Shown one piece after another: positions 15,965 to 26,200 of a DNA stretch of 64,000 bases. The notes beneath the pieces are model-generated. The model was not told the DNA's origin, searched no databases, and was given only the letters and a program-made list of their open reading frames with translations. The stretch comes from ENR-C587 sp942493235. Lineage in GTDB: Bacteria > Bacteroidota > Ignavibacteria > Kapaibacteriales > UBA2268. The position numbers and the translations under genes are program-made. The stretch covers positions 2,728,001 through 2,792,000 of the forward strand of contig OW818676.1 in the NCBI GenBank assembly GCA_942493235.1, given 5' to 3'. The number at the start of each line of letters is the position of its first letter. Position 1 is the stretch's first letter.

Positions 15965-17170
15965 TTACAATTTATTAATTCTTCCCAGAAATAGAATCGA
16001 ATTACTTGTATTTTCTCTCAATACTATAATAAATGGTCTATTTGTATTGAAATAGAAACTGTTATTTGTATTTTTTCGGAAGTCAATCAGTGTAACAGCT
16101 GCTGCAGTAGTACCTACCTCATCAACATCCATAAATGTTTTATGAATAATATTGTCAATTGATAATAATTCTGACTTAGTAATTTTAGAAAAATCAGCAT
16201 TTTCAAATGGCACATTCATACCTAACCGCTTTAATATTTTCTTTAATTCAATTGTGAACTCAATTTTAAATTTCGGAATTTTAATTATGGCTTCTTTTTC
16301 TCGCATATTTTGAATTATTGCATTGTATTTTTCAACTGACATTTGATTAATATATTGATTAACATTATTATATTCATTCGGTAATATAATTGTCATTGAG
16401 TAATTGCCGCTTCCATATTTAAGGTCTATAGCTTTGATTTGCTCATCTGAATAGCAATTGATTGCCGAATCAGCCAAATACATCATATCTACTTGAGATT
16501 TCACTCCAGAGAAATTGGTAAATTCAGCTTTGGCTGTTTTTTCTTTATCAAATTGCTTAACCCAGTCTGCTTTGAAATATATAGCATTTACTAAAAATAA
16601 TACGGAATTCGGTTTAATTCGCTCTAATATTTTCTCGATTTTGCCATTTGTTTTATCCTTAACCCAATTATTTAATTCGATTAACGTAGCAGGGTCTGAG
16701 AAATCTCTTGTAAAGGATTCTGCTGAAAAATATTTACTTAAAATATTCTGATAATTGGTTTCAACTTGCAAGGTAGGTATATTCCAGATTGAATTTGCCG
16801 AACTCAATTTTACTTTAGAATCGGAACTAATTAATAATTTAATTAGCTTGGAATAATCCTCATTATAATCACCGATTGAGATATTATTTAGATTGAGAAC
16901 GCTTTTAATCTCGTCGGCTGTAGCACCATTTGCCCCATTATAAGCCATTGATAAAGCTATATTTATGCTTAAAGGTGAAATCAGGTAATTAGTATCGGCA
17001 CCACACTCAATTAACTTGAAAATGTTCATACCGGTTTGGTTAGATGAATTTGCCATAGACAATTGGTTTGCTGTCGGGGGCTCAATCACCTCAGCGATAA
17101 TTGTATTATCTGCTTTGCAAGAAATTAAAATCAGTAATGTGAAACAAGCTAAAATTTTCAAATACTTCAT
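15965..17170 (-). CDS. Serpin-family lipoprotein (copy 1)
   Basis: A 401-residue serpin, the normal serpin length. A lipoprotein signal ends LILISCKAD, so it is probably acylated and exported. The fold is visible from NYLISPLSINIALSMAYNGA through LFLVNAIYFKADWVKQFDKE to NRPFIIVLRENTSNSILFLG RINKL (breach and C-terminal strands). The reactive-loop hinge is DEVGTTAAAVT, close to the inhibitory consensus with small residues, so it is likely an inhibitor rather than a non-inhibitory member. The loop then reads LIDFRKNTNNSFYF, with a basic RK pair near the expected cleavage site. Target protease unknown. AGGTG precedes the ATG. Confidence 0.93.
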   Translation of the reverse strand: MKYLKILACFTLLILISCKADNTIIAEVIEPPTANQLSMANSSNQTGMNIFKLIECGADTNYLISPLSINIALSMAYNGANGATADEIKSVLNLNNISIGDYNEDYSKLIKLLISSDSKVKLSSANSIWNIPTLQVETNYQNILSKYFSAESFTRDFSDPATLIELNNWVKDKTNGKIEKILERIKPNSVLFLVNAIYFKADWVKQFDKEKTAKAEFTNFSGVKSQVDMMYLADSAINCYSDEQIKAIDLKYGSGNYSMTIILPNEYNNVNQYINQMSVEKYNAIIQNMREKEAIIKIPKFKIEFTIELKKILKRLGMNVPFENADFSKITKSELLSIDNIIHKTFMDVDEVGTTAAAVTLIDFRKNTNNSFYFNTNRPFIIVLRENTSNSILFLGRINKL

Positions 17171-17231
17171 AATGCACCTAAATTATTTAAAATAAATATT
17201 ATCAATAATATCGTTTTTCGATAATCCTGAT

Positions 17232-18443
17232 TTACAGCTTATTAATTCTTCCCAGAAATAGAATCGAATTACTTGTATTTTCTCTCAATACTATAATAAA
17301 AGGTCTATTTACTCTAATGAAAAAATTATCACTGACAGAAGTATTGTCAAATTGAATTGTAGTTACCGCCGCAGCTGTAGTACCGGCTTCATCAACTTCC
17401 ATAAATGTTTTATGTAAAATCTTACTTATAAAAATATCAAATGAATTAGTTATTTTTGAAAAATCAGCTGATTCTGAAAATGCGACTTTCATACCTAAAC
17501 TATATAATAAACTTTGAAGCTCAACTAAGTATTCGATTTTAAATTTAGGGAGGTATATTTCGCTTTCTTTAATTTTCATATTGCTGATAATATTATTATA
17601 TTTTTCAACTGTAAGCTCGTTTATATATTCATTAACAGAAGTTTCTTCATTTGGTAAGATGATTGTCATCGAATAATTGCCATTTCCGTATTTCAAATCC
17701 ATTGCTTGAACCTGAGCATCAGTATAGCAGCTAATTGCAGAATCTTTCATATACATCATATCTACTTGTGATTTCGCTCCTGAGAAATTAGTAAATTCAG
17801 CTTTGGCTGTTTTTTCTTTATCAAATTGCTTAACCCAGTCTGCTTTGAAATATATAGCATTGATTAAATACATTACTGCATTTGGGTCCATTTGCTCTAA
17901 TATTTTCTCGATTTTGCCATTTGTTTTATCCTTAACCCAATTATTTAATTCAGTCAATGTAGCAGGGGCTGAGAAATCTTTTGTAAAAGATTCTGCAGAA
18001 AAATACTTATTTAAAATATTCTGATAATTTGCTTCAACCTGCAAGGTAGGGACATTCCAGATTGAATTTGCCGAACTCAATTTTACTTTAGAATCGGAAT
18101 TAATAAGTAATTTAATTAGCTTAGAATAATCCTCATTATAATCACCGATTGCAATATTATTTAGATTGAGAACGCTTTTAATCTCGTCGGCTGTAGTACC
18201 GCTTGCCCCATTATAAGCCATCGATAAAGCAATATTTATGCTTAAAGGCGAAATCAGGTAATTAGTCTCGGAATCTTCATTTATCAATTTGAAGATATTA
18301 ATACCCGTTTGATTAGAAGAATTCGCAATAGACAATTGGTTTGCCGTCGGGGGCTCTACCACCTGTGTAACAACATTATTATCATCTTTGCACGAAATTA
18401 GAATCAGCAAAAAGAAACAAGTTAAAATGTTTAATTTTTTCAT
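17232..18443 (-). CDS. Serpin-family lipoprotein (copy 2)
   Basis: A paralogue of the preceding serpin, 403 residues from ATG at 18443. I prefer this start over the ATG four codons earlier because GAGGTG lies just upstream and it aligns with copy 1. The lipobox is LILISCKDD. N-terminal two thirds are nearly the same as copy 1, with shared promoter-proximal DNA (TCAATAATATCGTTTT upstream of both), so the pair arose by recent tandem duplication. The hinge DEAGTTAAAVT is inhibitory-like, but the reactive loop (TIQFDNTSVSDNFF) differs strongly from copy 1 and has no basic residue. First gene of a two-gene minus-strand unit. Confidence 0.93.
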   Translation of the reverse strand: MKKLNILTCFFLLILISCKDDNNVVTQVVEPPTANQLSIANSSNQTGINIFKLINEDSETNYLISPLSINIALSMAYNGASGTTADEIKSVLNLNNIAIGDYNEDYSKLIKLLINSDSKVKLSSANSIWNVPTLQVEANYQNILNKYFSAESFTKDFSAPATLTELNNWVKDKTNGKIEKILEQMDPNAVMYLINAIYFKADWVKQFDKEKTAKAEFTNFSGAKSQVDMMYMKDSAISCYTDAQVQAMDLKYGNGNYSMTIILPNEETSVNEYINELTVEKYNNIISNMKIKESEIYLPKFKIEYLVELQSLLYSLGMKVAFSESADFSKITNSFDIFISKILHKTFMEVDEAGTTAAAVTTIQFDNTSVSDNFFIRVNRPFIIVLRENTSNSILFLGRINKL

Positions 18444-18702
18444 AATACACCTCATATATAGTAAAAAAAAATATCTATCAATAATATCGTTTTAAAATTG
18501 CAAAGGTTACAATTTATTACAATTTATTTTTCTTTATTGAATCTTTTTCAATATTATTGAGCGTCTTAATTTGAATTGATTTAGTTAAAAATACAATTAT
18601 GAATCCTTTTAATAATTAAAATATTACAATTCTTAACCGTCTCTATAATAATTGAAAATCGTAGTAGCTTATACATTAACTTATAATATTATTTTTTAGA
18701 AC

Positions 18703-21018
18703 ATGAAAATTAGAATAAAGTATTTAAAATTTTTGATATTTATATTTCTTATAACTACATATAGCAATATTTCCTCTAAAGAAATTACCGGTAATGTAAT
18801 TGGTAAAGACGGAGCAAACTTAGAATTTGTTCAAATAAAAATCAAAGAATTACAGAAACAGGCACAAACTAATATAAATGGTGAATTCAAATTCGAGAAT
18901 ATTGATGAATCTGCTTATTTATTTGAATTTTCGAGAGTAGGTGTTATTAAATTAGATACTTTGTTAAATACACGTACAACTAATAATTTCATAATCATCC
19001 TTGATAACGAAGCTACTAAGTGTGATAATATAATTATAACCGGCACTCGAACTGAAAAAGATATTAAATCGTCGCCAATACTTACACAAGTGTATTCATG
19101 TTCAGAAATACAGTCACATTCGGCGACTAATCTTAGTGAATTATTAGCTGCCTCTGCTTCTATGCAATTAATTAACAGCCATGGCAAAGGCATTCAGATG
19201 CAAGGCTTAGACCCGGCTTATACTGCTATTATGTTAGATGGTAATCCCTTGATTGGCAGAGAGGGCGGTACTCTGGACTTAGACCGAATCAATCTGAGCA
19301 ATATAAAACGCATCGAAATTATAAAAGGTGCAGTATCATCATTATATGGTTCTACTGCATTAGCCGGAGTAATAAATTTGATTTCTGACGAGCCGCAGTC
19401 GATACTTTCAACTAATACCTCAATTAAATACGAACAGAATAATACATTTAATGTAAGCTCTAATGTATCAAGCAAATTGCTTGATAATAAATTCAAAAAC
19501 AGCTTTGGTATAGATTACTCATATTGCGACGGATTTACAAATAATGATCTAAATTTAGGACTAATTGTACCAATATCTCATAATTTAACTCTTCAAGATA
19601 ATATCAAATATAATTTTAATGATGGTTTGATAGCTGGTATGTTTTTCAGATATAATTATTTATTGCAAGAAAATTCATATACTTCAATTATAAATGGGGT
19701 AAGCAATAAACTTGATGATAAAGGCAGCTTAGACGACTTAATGTATTCGGCTTCTATAGAAAAATCATTCGAGAAAATTGATTTCAATATAAAGTATAAT
19801 TATTCCGATTATAAGACAAAGTTGCAATATTTCTTCGCAGATACCGATGAATTAGAGTCTCAGGATATATTTCATCAATTCCTTCATAAAGTAGAATTAG
19901 TTTCTAATATTAAATATATTAAAGATATTAACTTTACTTATGGTATTGGGCTTGAATATGAAAAGGTAAATGCAGACAGAATCGAAATGAACTCAGACAA
20001 TACCCGCCTGCTATTTAGCTTTCTCCAAGCTGATTACAATGTAAATGATGATTTGAACATGATACTATCTGCCCGCTTTGATAAGCACAATGATTACCAA
20101 GAAAAGTTAAGTCCGAAATTTGCATTTTCTTATTCCGTATTTAATGACTTCTATATCAAGGCTTCTGTAGGAGCAGGGTTTAAAGCTCCGAGCTTCCAGC
20201 AATTATATATGAACTGGAACAATCCTCAAGTTGGCTATAGTGTATTTGGTTCTGCTTATTATGATCAAGGGCTAAAAAAACTCTTTGACCAAGGGCTTAT
20301 TATTCCCGAATCAATAACTTCTCAGACTGTTAAAAAACTAATGCCTGAATCATCAATTTCATATAATATTGGGTTTAATTTCAATTGGGAAATAATTGGT
20401 GTAAAAGCAAATGTTTTTCGCAACAATTTGACTGATATGATAGATGTAATCCCTGTAGCTCAAAAAACCAACAGTCAACAAGTATTTACTTACTTTAATC
20501 TCAATAAAGTTCATACGCAGGGTATAGAAGCAGATATTGATATTAATCTATATGATAATCTTAACTTATCCCTATCATATCAGTATCTTTCGGCAATTGA
20601 CGATTTAGTAATGGACAAAATTGAAAAAAAAGAAATATTCAAAAATGGTACAAACGGAATTTTCCGTGCTGTAACAAAAAGTGAATACGGAGGTCTATTC
20701 AACCGCTCCCCACATTCAATGAGTGCTAAAGTCGAATACCGTTTTGAAACTATCGGATTGAATGCAATTCTGCAAGGACTTTATAGGTCAAGATATGGAT
20801 ATGAAGATAATAATTCAAATTCAATTTTAGACGATGATTCGGAATATGCCGATGCCTATACACTTTGGGATATTTATTTGAATTATCAACTAAACGATAA
20901 TGTAATAATCAAAGGCGGAATCAAAAATATTTTTGACTATACTAACGAAAAGTTTTTGGTCTATAATGTTGGGTTTAAAGCTTTTATCTCTTGTGCTATT
21001 AAATTTTCTTTATTATAA
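18703..21018 (+). CDS. TonB-dependent outer-membrane receptor, probably haem/haemophore (HmuR-like)
   Basis: A 771-residue receptor. A signal peptide is followed by a carboxypeptidase-regulatory-like domain (EITGNVIGKDGANLEFVQIK, about residues 27-105). The plug domain runs about 110-230 (ITGTRTEKDIKSSP, MQGLDPAYTAIMLDGNPLIG, IEIIKGAVSSLYGSTALAGV), then a 22-strand barrel. GAGFKAPSFQQLYMNW resembles the conserved loop of haem receptors. The paired HmuY-like lipoprotein 16 bases downstream supports haem as substrate. It depends on ExbB/ExbD/TonB, encoded in this window at 44240-47015. Confidence 0.9.
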   Translation: MKIRIKYLKFLIFIFLITTYSNISSKEITGNVIGKDGANLEFVQIKIKELQKQAQTNINGEFKFENIDESAYLFEFSRVGVIKLDTLLNTRTTNNFIIILDNEATKCDNIIITGTRTEKDIKSSPILTQVYSCSEIQSHSATNLSELLAASASMQLINSHGKGIQMQGLDPAYTAIMLDGNPLIGREGGTLDLDRINLSNIKRIEIIKGAVSSLYGSTALAGVINLISDEPQSILSTNTSIKYEQNNTFNVSSNVSSKLLDNKFKNSFGIDYSYCDGFTNNDLNLGLIVPISHNLTLQDNIKYNFNDGLIAGMFFRYNYLLQENSYTSIINGVSNKLDDKGSLDDLMYSASIEKSFEKIDFNIKYNYSDYKTKLQYFFADTDELESQDIFHQFLHKVELVSNIKYIKDINFTYGIGLEYEKVNADRIEMNSDNTRLLFSFLQADYNVNDDLNMILSARFDKHNDYQEKLSPKFAFSYSVFNDFYIKASVGAGFKAPSFQQLYMNWNNPQVGYSVFGSAYYDQGLKKLFDQGLIIPESITSQTVKKLMPESSISYNIGFNFNWEIIGVKANVFRNNLTDMIDVIPVAQKTNSQQVFTYFNLNKVHTQGIEADIDINLYDNLNLSLSYQYLSAIDDLVMDKIEKKEIFKNGTNGIFRAVTKSEYGGLFNRSPHSMSAKVEYRFETIGLNAILQGLYRSRYGYEDNNSNSILDDDSEYADAYTLWDIYLNYQLNDNVIIKGGIKNIFDYTNEKFLVYNVGFKAFISCAIKFSLL

Positions 21019-21034
21019 ATTGAAAGGTTTTACT

Positions 21035-21658
21035 ATGAAAAAATTATTCTTTATGTTCTCTATTATGATTTCAGTAATCGCACTTTACTCCTGCTCAGAC
21101 GACGACAGTGTTACAGAAGCTATTGACCGCAGTAAACAAATTACTCCTGATACTGTGCTCAATTTCAAAACATACTATACAGGAACTGCAGATACAATTA
21201 CTTATTTTAGTTTACGCGAAAATATGAAAATTGACAGTTCAGATGTTAATACAGACAAATGGGATATTGCTTTTAATCGTACTAACATTTTTGTTAACTG
21301 TGGCTATCGCGGTCTGGCTCAAGGTGGAGCATTTCTTTTGAAGAATATAGATTTCTGGTCTGTAACAGAAGTCCCAGCCGACAGTACTTTTTATATTGAA
21401 TCCGAAGCCACAAAAGCTATTCCTACTTCCGGCTATGGATGGTATTCTTATGATTTCGACAAAACTGAAATAAAAGCTATACCCGGCAGAGTATTAATTA
21501 TTCGCACAGCCAACGGTAATTATGCAAAAGTTCAAATCTTAGGCTATTATAAAGGCTTTCCAGATAGTATTCCGGATGATGTTAACAATAGAGAAGAAAG
21601 ATATTATTCCTTTAGATATTCTTATCAACCTAACGGAACAAAAAGTTTTCTCAAGTAA
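21035..21658 (+). CDS. HmuY-family haem-binding lipoprotein
   Basis: A 207-residue lipoprotein starting MKKLFFMFSIMISVIALYSC, with the lipobox before CSDDD. An in-frame start further upstream lies inside the receptor gene and is rejected; GAAAGG precedes this ATG. The domain shows HmuY features: TYFSLRENMKIDSSDVNTDK WDIAFNRTNIFVN, where WDIAF and the following Asn-rich strand are typical, then a C-terminal YYSFRYSYQPNG strand. HmuY proteins capture haem at the cell surface and pass it to the partner TonB receptor. The HmuY His ligands could not be confirmed here. Confidence 0.8.
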   Translation: MKKLFFMFSIMISVIALYSCSDDDSVTEAIDRSKQITPDTVLNFKTYYTGTADTITYFSLRENMKIDSSDVNTDKWDIAFNRTNIFVNCGYRGLAQGGAFLLKNIDFWSVTEVPADSTFYIESEATKAIPTSGYGWYSYDFDKTEIKAIPGRVLIIRTANGNYAKVQILGYYKGFPDSIPDDVNNREERYYSFRYSYQPNGTKSFLK

Positions 21659-21712
21659 CATATCCTAATTAGGTTATATGATTGTTACTTGCTGAGTTTA
21701 CTTAATACATAT

Positions 21713-21747
21713 AAAGTCCAATAGAATTAACAATTTTATTGGACTTT
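21713..21747 (+). terminator. Terminator of the receptor/HmuY operon
   Basis: Stem AAAGTCCAAT / ATTGGACTTT (21713-21722 with 21738-21747), symmetrical enough to act on either strand. It is 55 bases after the HmuY stop. Confidence 0.8.
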
Positions 21748-21774
21748 AAATTTAATAAGAACCTTATAAATAGA

Positions 21775-21829
21775 AAAAAGCTTGCAATTTAGTTTTGAAG
21801 AGCGAGGCTAAGTAGCAAGCTTTTTGTTT
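21775..21829 (-). terminator. Second convergent hairpin, possibly terminating the pilus operon
   Basis: Stem AAAAAGCTTGC / GCAAGCTTTTT with a loop of about 29 bases, flanked by A-runs on the left and T-runs on the right. It lies in the 311-bp convergent gap between the HmuY gene and the minus-strand TPR lipoprotein, and probably ends the minus-strand operon. The remaining sequence up to 21969 shows nothing I can name. Confidence 0.6.
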
Positions 21830-21969
21830 TTTGACGAACAACAACTTTTCAGTTGTGAAGAGAAAGATATTTCATTAGCTATATAAAATAGTATTTATTA
21901 ATCTCAGTTATCAACATATCTAAAGCCAAGAGTTGATAATAAACGTATCATTTCAAATACAAAATGATA

Positions 21970-23184
21970 TTATAATTGCTGAAGCATTTTTTTTGCTCTC
22001 GGAGCATATTGGCTTTTAGGATAATTAGTTAAAAATGACTGAAAAGCATCTTTAGCTGAATCAACTTTACCCATTCTAATAAAGGATTCACCTATCATAA
22101 TGCGAGCTTCAGCATTTTTAGGTGAACCATTATCATTAGCCGTTTTGTAGAAAAATTTAATAGCTTCAGAATAATTAGTTAATCTAAAATAGGACTCCCC
22201 TAACCAATAATTACAGTTAGAAAGTGTTTGATTATCATTAGATTTAGTCATAATTGTATTTAATTCGTTGATAGCTTTGTGATAATCTTTTTTAGCAAAA
22301 TAATCCAAAGCAGATTTAACGGAATTATTTAAGTCATTAGGAATATTTGTATTTGTTTGTACAGGTTTAGTTTCAATTTTTGTAGCAGCTTTGAAATTAT
22401 TAGGTTCCGCTTTTTTAGTGTTATTTGGTTTAATTTCAGACTTTTTATCAATTGATTTTTGAATATGGTTCAAATCATTATTGGTAGGTTTTACTTTTTT
22501 AGTTACCGGTTTAGTAATTTTCTTAGTATTATTTTTTGCAATTGGTTTAGCAGAAACATTTTTTTTACTTATCTTCTCGTCAGGTTGAACTACGGAATAA
22601 TCCTCCTCGATTATTTCTTCTTGTAGCTGTTCATCAGTCGGCTCATAATCATAATCATCTTCAGGTTCGATACCTTTTTGAGGAGTTTTTTCGGGTGAAA
22701 ATTTCAGAATAGTGATAGCATCTTTTATATCATCAATAGAGTTTTTAATTTCATTTACATCTGTTTGTAAAGTATTAACTTGCGTTTTTATTGATTCTTG
22801 GTCTTGAGCAAGCAAATTCATTTGCTCTCTGAGAGTAGGCAGTCTTTTAGCTGTAATGTCGATTGCGGACTGTGTGCTGTTAGATATGCTTTCGTCTTCA
22901 AAATCATCGGAATTAGAATTGGCTTTATTTAGTAAAGCTTTATTCGTCAATATTTTCTCCTCAAATTGAGAAATATTTCCGCTTACGGTATCAATTTTTT
23001 CGTAATTTTTTTTGCTTTTTTCTGCTTTAGAAATGCCTTGATAATTCTTAGATTTCACACTTCGCATATTTGAGCAGCCCGAAAAGGCGAATATCATACA
23101 AACGGCGGCGAATATTGCACAATAGAAGTATAATATTCTGTTTAATTTTTTCTCAATATTTGTAAGTCTATGTAACATAAGCAT
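21970..23184 (-). CDS. TPR-containing lipoprotein (CpoB/YbgF-like), last gene of the pilus locus
   Basis: A 404-residue protein. An unusually long N-terminus leads to a hydrophobic segment ending FAFSGCSNM, a lipobox. Then comes a coiled-coil-prone region (about residues 115-170, LREQMNLLAQDQESIKTQVN), a Lys/Pro/Asn-rich linker (about 180-290), and three TPR-like repeats at the C-terminus (SALDYFAKKDYHKAINELNT, YWLGESYFRLTNYSEAIKFF, GESFIRMGKVDSAKDAFQSF). The layout resembles YbgF/CpoB, which links envelope machines to the Tol-Pal system. It lies 111 bp after the usher-OmpA gene in the same direction; a role in anchoring or assembly is inference. Confidence 0.7.
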   Translation of the reverse strand: MLMLHRLTNIEKKLNRILYFYCAIFAAVCMIFAFSGCSNMRSVKSKNYQGISKAEKSKKNYEKIDTVSGNISQFEEKILTNKALLNKANSNSDDFEDESISNSTQSAIDITAKRLPTLREQMNLLAQDQESIKTQVNTLQTDVNEIKNSIDDIKDAITILKFSPEKTPQKGIEPEDDYDYEPTDEQLQEEIIEEDYSVVQPDEKISKKNVSAKPIAKNNTKKITKPVTKKVKPTNNDLNHIQKSIDKKSEIKPNNTKKAEPNNFKAATKIETKPVQTNTNIPNDLNNSVKSALDYFAKKDYHKAINELNTIMTKSNDNQTLSNCNYWLGESYFRLTNYSEAIKFFYKTANDNGSPKNAEARIMIGESFIRMGKVDSAKDAFQSFLTNYPKSQYAPRAKKMLQQL

Positions 23185-23295
23185 CTCCGAATATATTTAT
23201 TATATAATTATCTAATTCGTAAGTATATAATTCAATGATTGTGCCAATTAGATAGCATGAGGTTAAATATGATGGATTTTGATTAGAATGAGCTA

Positions 23296-26200
23296 CTATT
23301 TATCTTTAAATTTTAATTCAACTCGTCTGTTTTTTTGTCTTCCGGCTTCATTTTTGTTTTCTGCAATCGGATAGAGCGAACCTTTACCATTAGATAATAA
23401 ACGATTTTTATCGACACCTTTACTTGCTAAATATGTTCTAACTTCATTAGCACGGGTTTCTGAGACTTTTTGATGTTCTTCGGTACTACCAAATACATCG
23501 GTATGCCCCTCTATATAAAGTTTAATTTTAGGATTTGCAATCATATATGCAGCAATAATATTTAAGTAAGATTTTGAACCAGGGGATAAGTATGTAACTT
23601 TAGAGCCGGAATATCGAATTGCCTTTAAATTGTCAGGATTAGTCAATTCAGACGCTTGTGAATTAGCTAATTCAATTGGTTTGTTAGTATTCGGATTGAT
23701 AATTGTGTTAGCAGGAAGTTGTTCAGTTATAAGTGGTTGTTCAACAATATTAGGAGTAATATTTGTTTCGGAGATTGAATTTTTCAATACTTCACCTGCT
23801 ATTGTTTCATGAGTATCGTTAGTAGTATTCGATTTCAATAAAAAGTCTAAATTACTAATATAATCACCTTCGGTAGAAATACTTACATCAAATTCTAAGA
23901 ATTTAGGCTCGCTTTGACAATTCAACAAATTTAACTGAACTGAATCGACATAAGCTACATATTTATCAGGGATTAATTTATTAGCATAGAATGTACCGTC
24001 AGAGAACACTGGAACAATTTTTTTATCATCAATATTGTTTTTACTGACAATATGAATTTTAACTCCACTTTGCCCTTCTTTATTATTTTTTGAATCAAAA
24101 CGATAGACTGTTCCCTCTGCCATTCCAGACATATAGCATGGAATATCAATATTTTTAATTGAATTCGGGTCTGCAATAAATGCGAATTGAGATACTTTAG
24201 GTAATATATTCGGATTTTTGAAAGAATTATTTTTAACATATAGATTATATCTTCCGCCGGGTAGTAAATTCAAAACACGTTTTAGCCCCTTTTGGTCTCT
24301 TTCTATTGTAGCTCCCGGTACATATACGGAGCCATCTTCAATCTCTTCATCTGATTCATCAAATACTGCATTTGAGTTTCTGTCTATATAGAATCTAATA
24401 CTTGCACCGCCCGAACTTGACGAGCTAAATCCACCGCTATTACTAAGAAAGAGCTTGCCTTTGTTTGAATCAAACCTTAATGAACCACTAATATTTTCGG
24501 AATATGAATTATCTGAGCCTTGAGCGGACTGCATTGAAGAATTCATTCTGAAAATCGAAGTATTAACCATAGCAGACAAATTCAGAGAAAACATTTTTGA
24601 CTCTACTATATATTGACTTGAAATATTAAAATTAATAAGTCTTGCAATTTCTTGACTTATAGCAAAGCCAATTGAAGGAATTTTTTTTGTTTCAAATATA
24701 TAGCTGGAGTTAACTGACAATCTGGTATTACCCATAAATGATAGAAAAGAAGGCTTATCGTACCAACTATAATCAATTTGATAAAATAAATTCTGATTAA
24801 ATCTGTTTTCTGAATTTATTTTATCATAATTATTTGTAATTCCATATCTCGTAGAAATATAAAATTTTTGCAAATTAAATGCTAAGCTGAGATTGCCGCC
24901 ATTTGTAGCTGCATTATCGGTTTCAAGTCTATTTGCTCTGAAAGATATATTTACCGGCAAATTGAATAATCTCGGAAAGCCCCCCGATATATCATAGCTA
25001 CGGCTGGCTTTAGTATTATATTGTCCTTGATTATTATAAGAGTAAACGAAATCATAAGCTCCCATATTATCAAAAAATACTCTGATACCGGCTTTATAGA
25101 AATTATCCGGAGAAATTGAAGTATTCAGCAATACACTATTTAGAAGTCTTATTGAAGAATTATCTATGATGCTATAGCCTTTAGCTAAATACTCTTTTTC
25201 AAAACTGACTGAGTTAGTTAGCCAATTAGTAATACCGACAGAAACATTTGCACTACCAAAATATTTTTTATTTAGTATCTCTTGACCTGCTCCAATATTA
25301 TATTTGATTTCGCCGGGCACAAGAATTTCGCTTGGTACTGAGATAATATCTTTTTTGCTGACAAACTCTCCGTGAGGACCATAGATTCTGATTTCAGTAT
25401 TGGTATTGCCATATTTAATAGGTAAGTCAAATCTATAATAACCAAGATTATCAGACCGAGTCTGAGAATATAATTTGTCTGCTACATACAGCTCAACCTG
25501 CCAATCAGGTTCTATTTTATCTTCAATAATAAATGTAGTAAAAGCAGTGGGCATTTTAATTGATTCATTAGATATCTGAATGCCGAGCAAATTCCTACTT
25601 GATAGGTTTGAGTTAATTATTGAATTTCCTCTTGACTGACTATTGTTGATGCTTCCTAATGCAATTTGAGAAATGATATTATTCTCAGTAAAACTATATC
25701 GCCACCTATAATTATCATTTCTTGTGATATTTCTACTCTGATTATCATAATTGGTATTGATATTATATTGTACTTCTCCACCAAGCAACTGAAAACCTAA
25801 ATTTGCACCAAGACCGTAGTTTTGCCTGCTGTTGGACTGTGAACCAGTTAAATAATAATCAAGCATGCCGCCATCAATAAAATTCCAATCTCTACCATAG
25901 AGCAAGGGTAGCTCCGGATTATCAGCATTTTCGTTAAAAGAAAAGTTATTATATTTGTTGCTTCGTTCATCTTCTAATATCAAAGGGAATTTATAGTCGC
26001 TTATAATATAGATTTTCAATTGTTTGGGTTTAACAATTACATTGATATGGAATATCCTTTCAATAACTGATGGCAGTACATATATTTCTAACTCTGTTTT
26101 GACAAATTCTTCGGCATATATATTTGCATATTTTTGACTAATATCTAATATTGATAAATCTTTAGTATTAATTGAAAAACTTGAATCCTTATTAAAGACG

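Noticed and set aside
15828..16055. Small plus-strand gene upstream of the serpin stop
   Set aside because: It spans the serpin terminator and overlaps the conserved serpin 3' end antisense.
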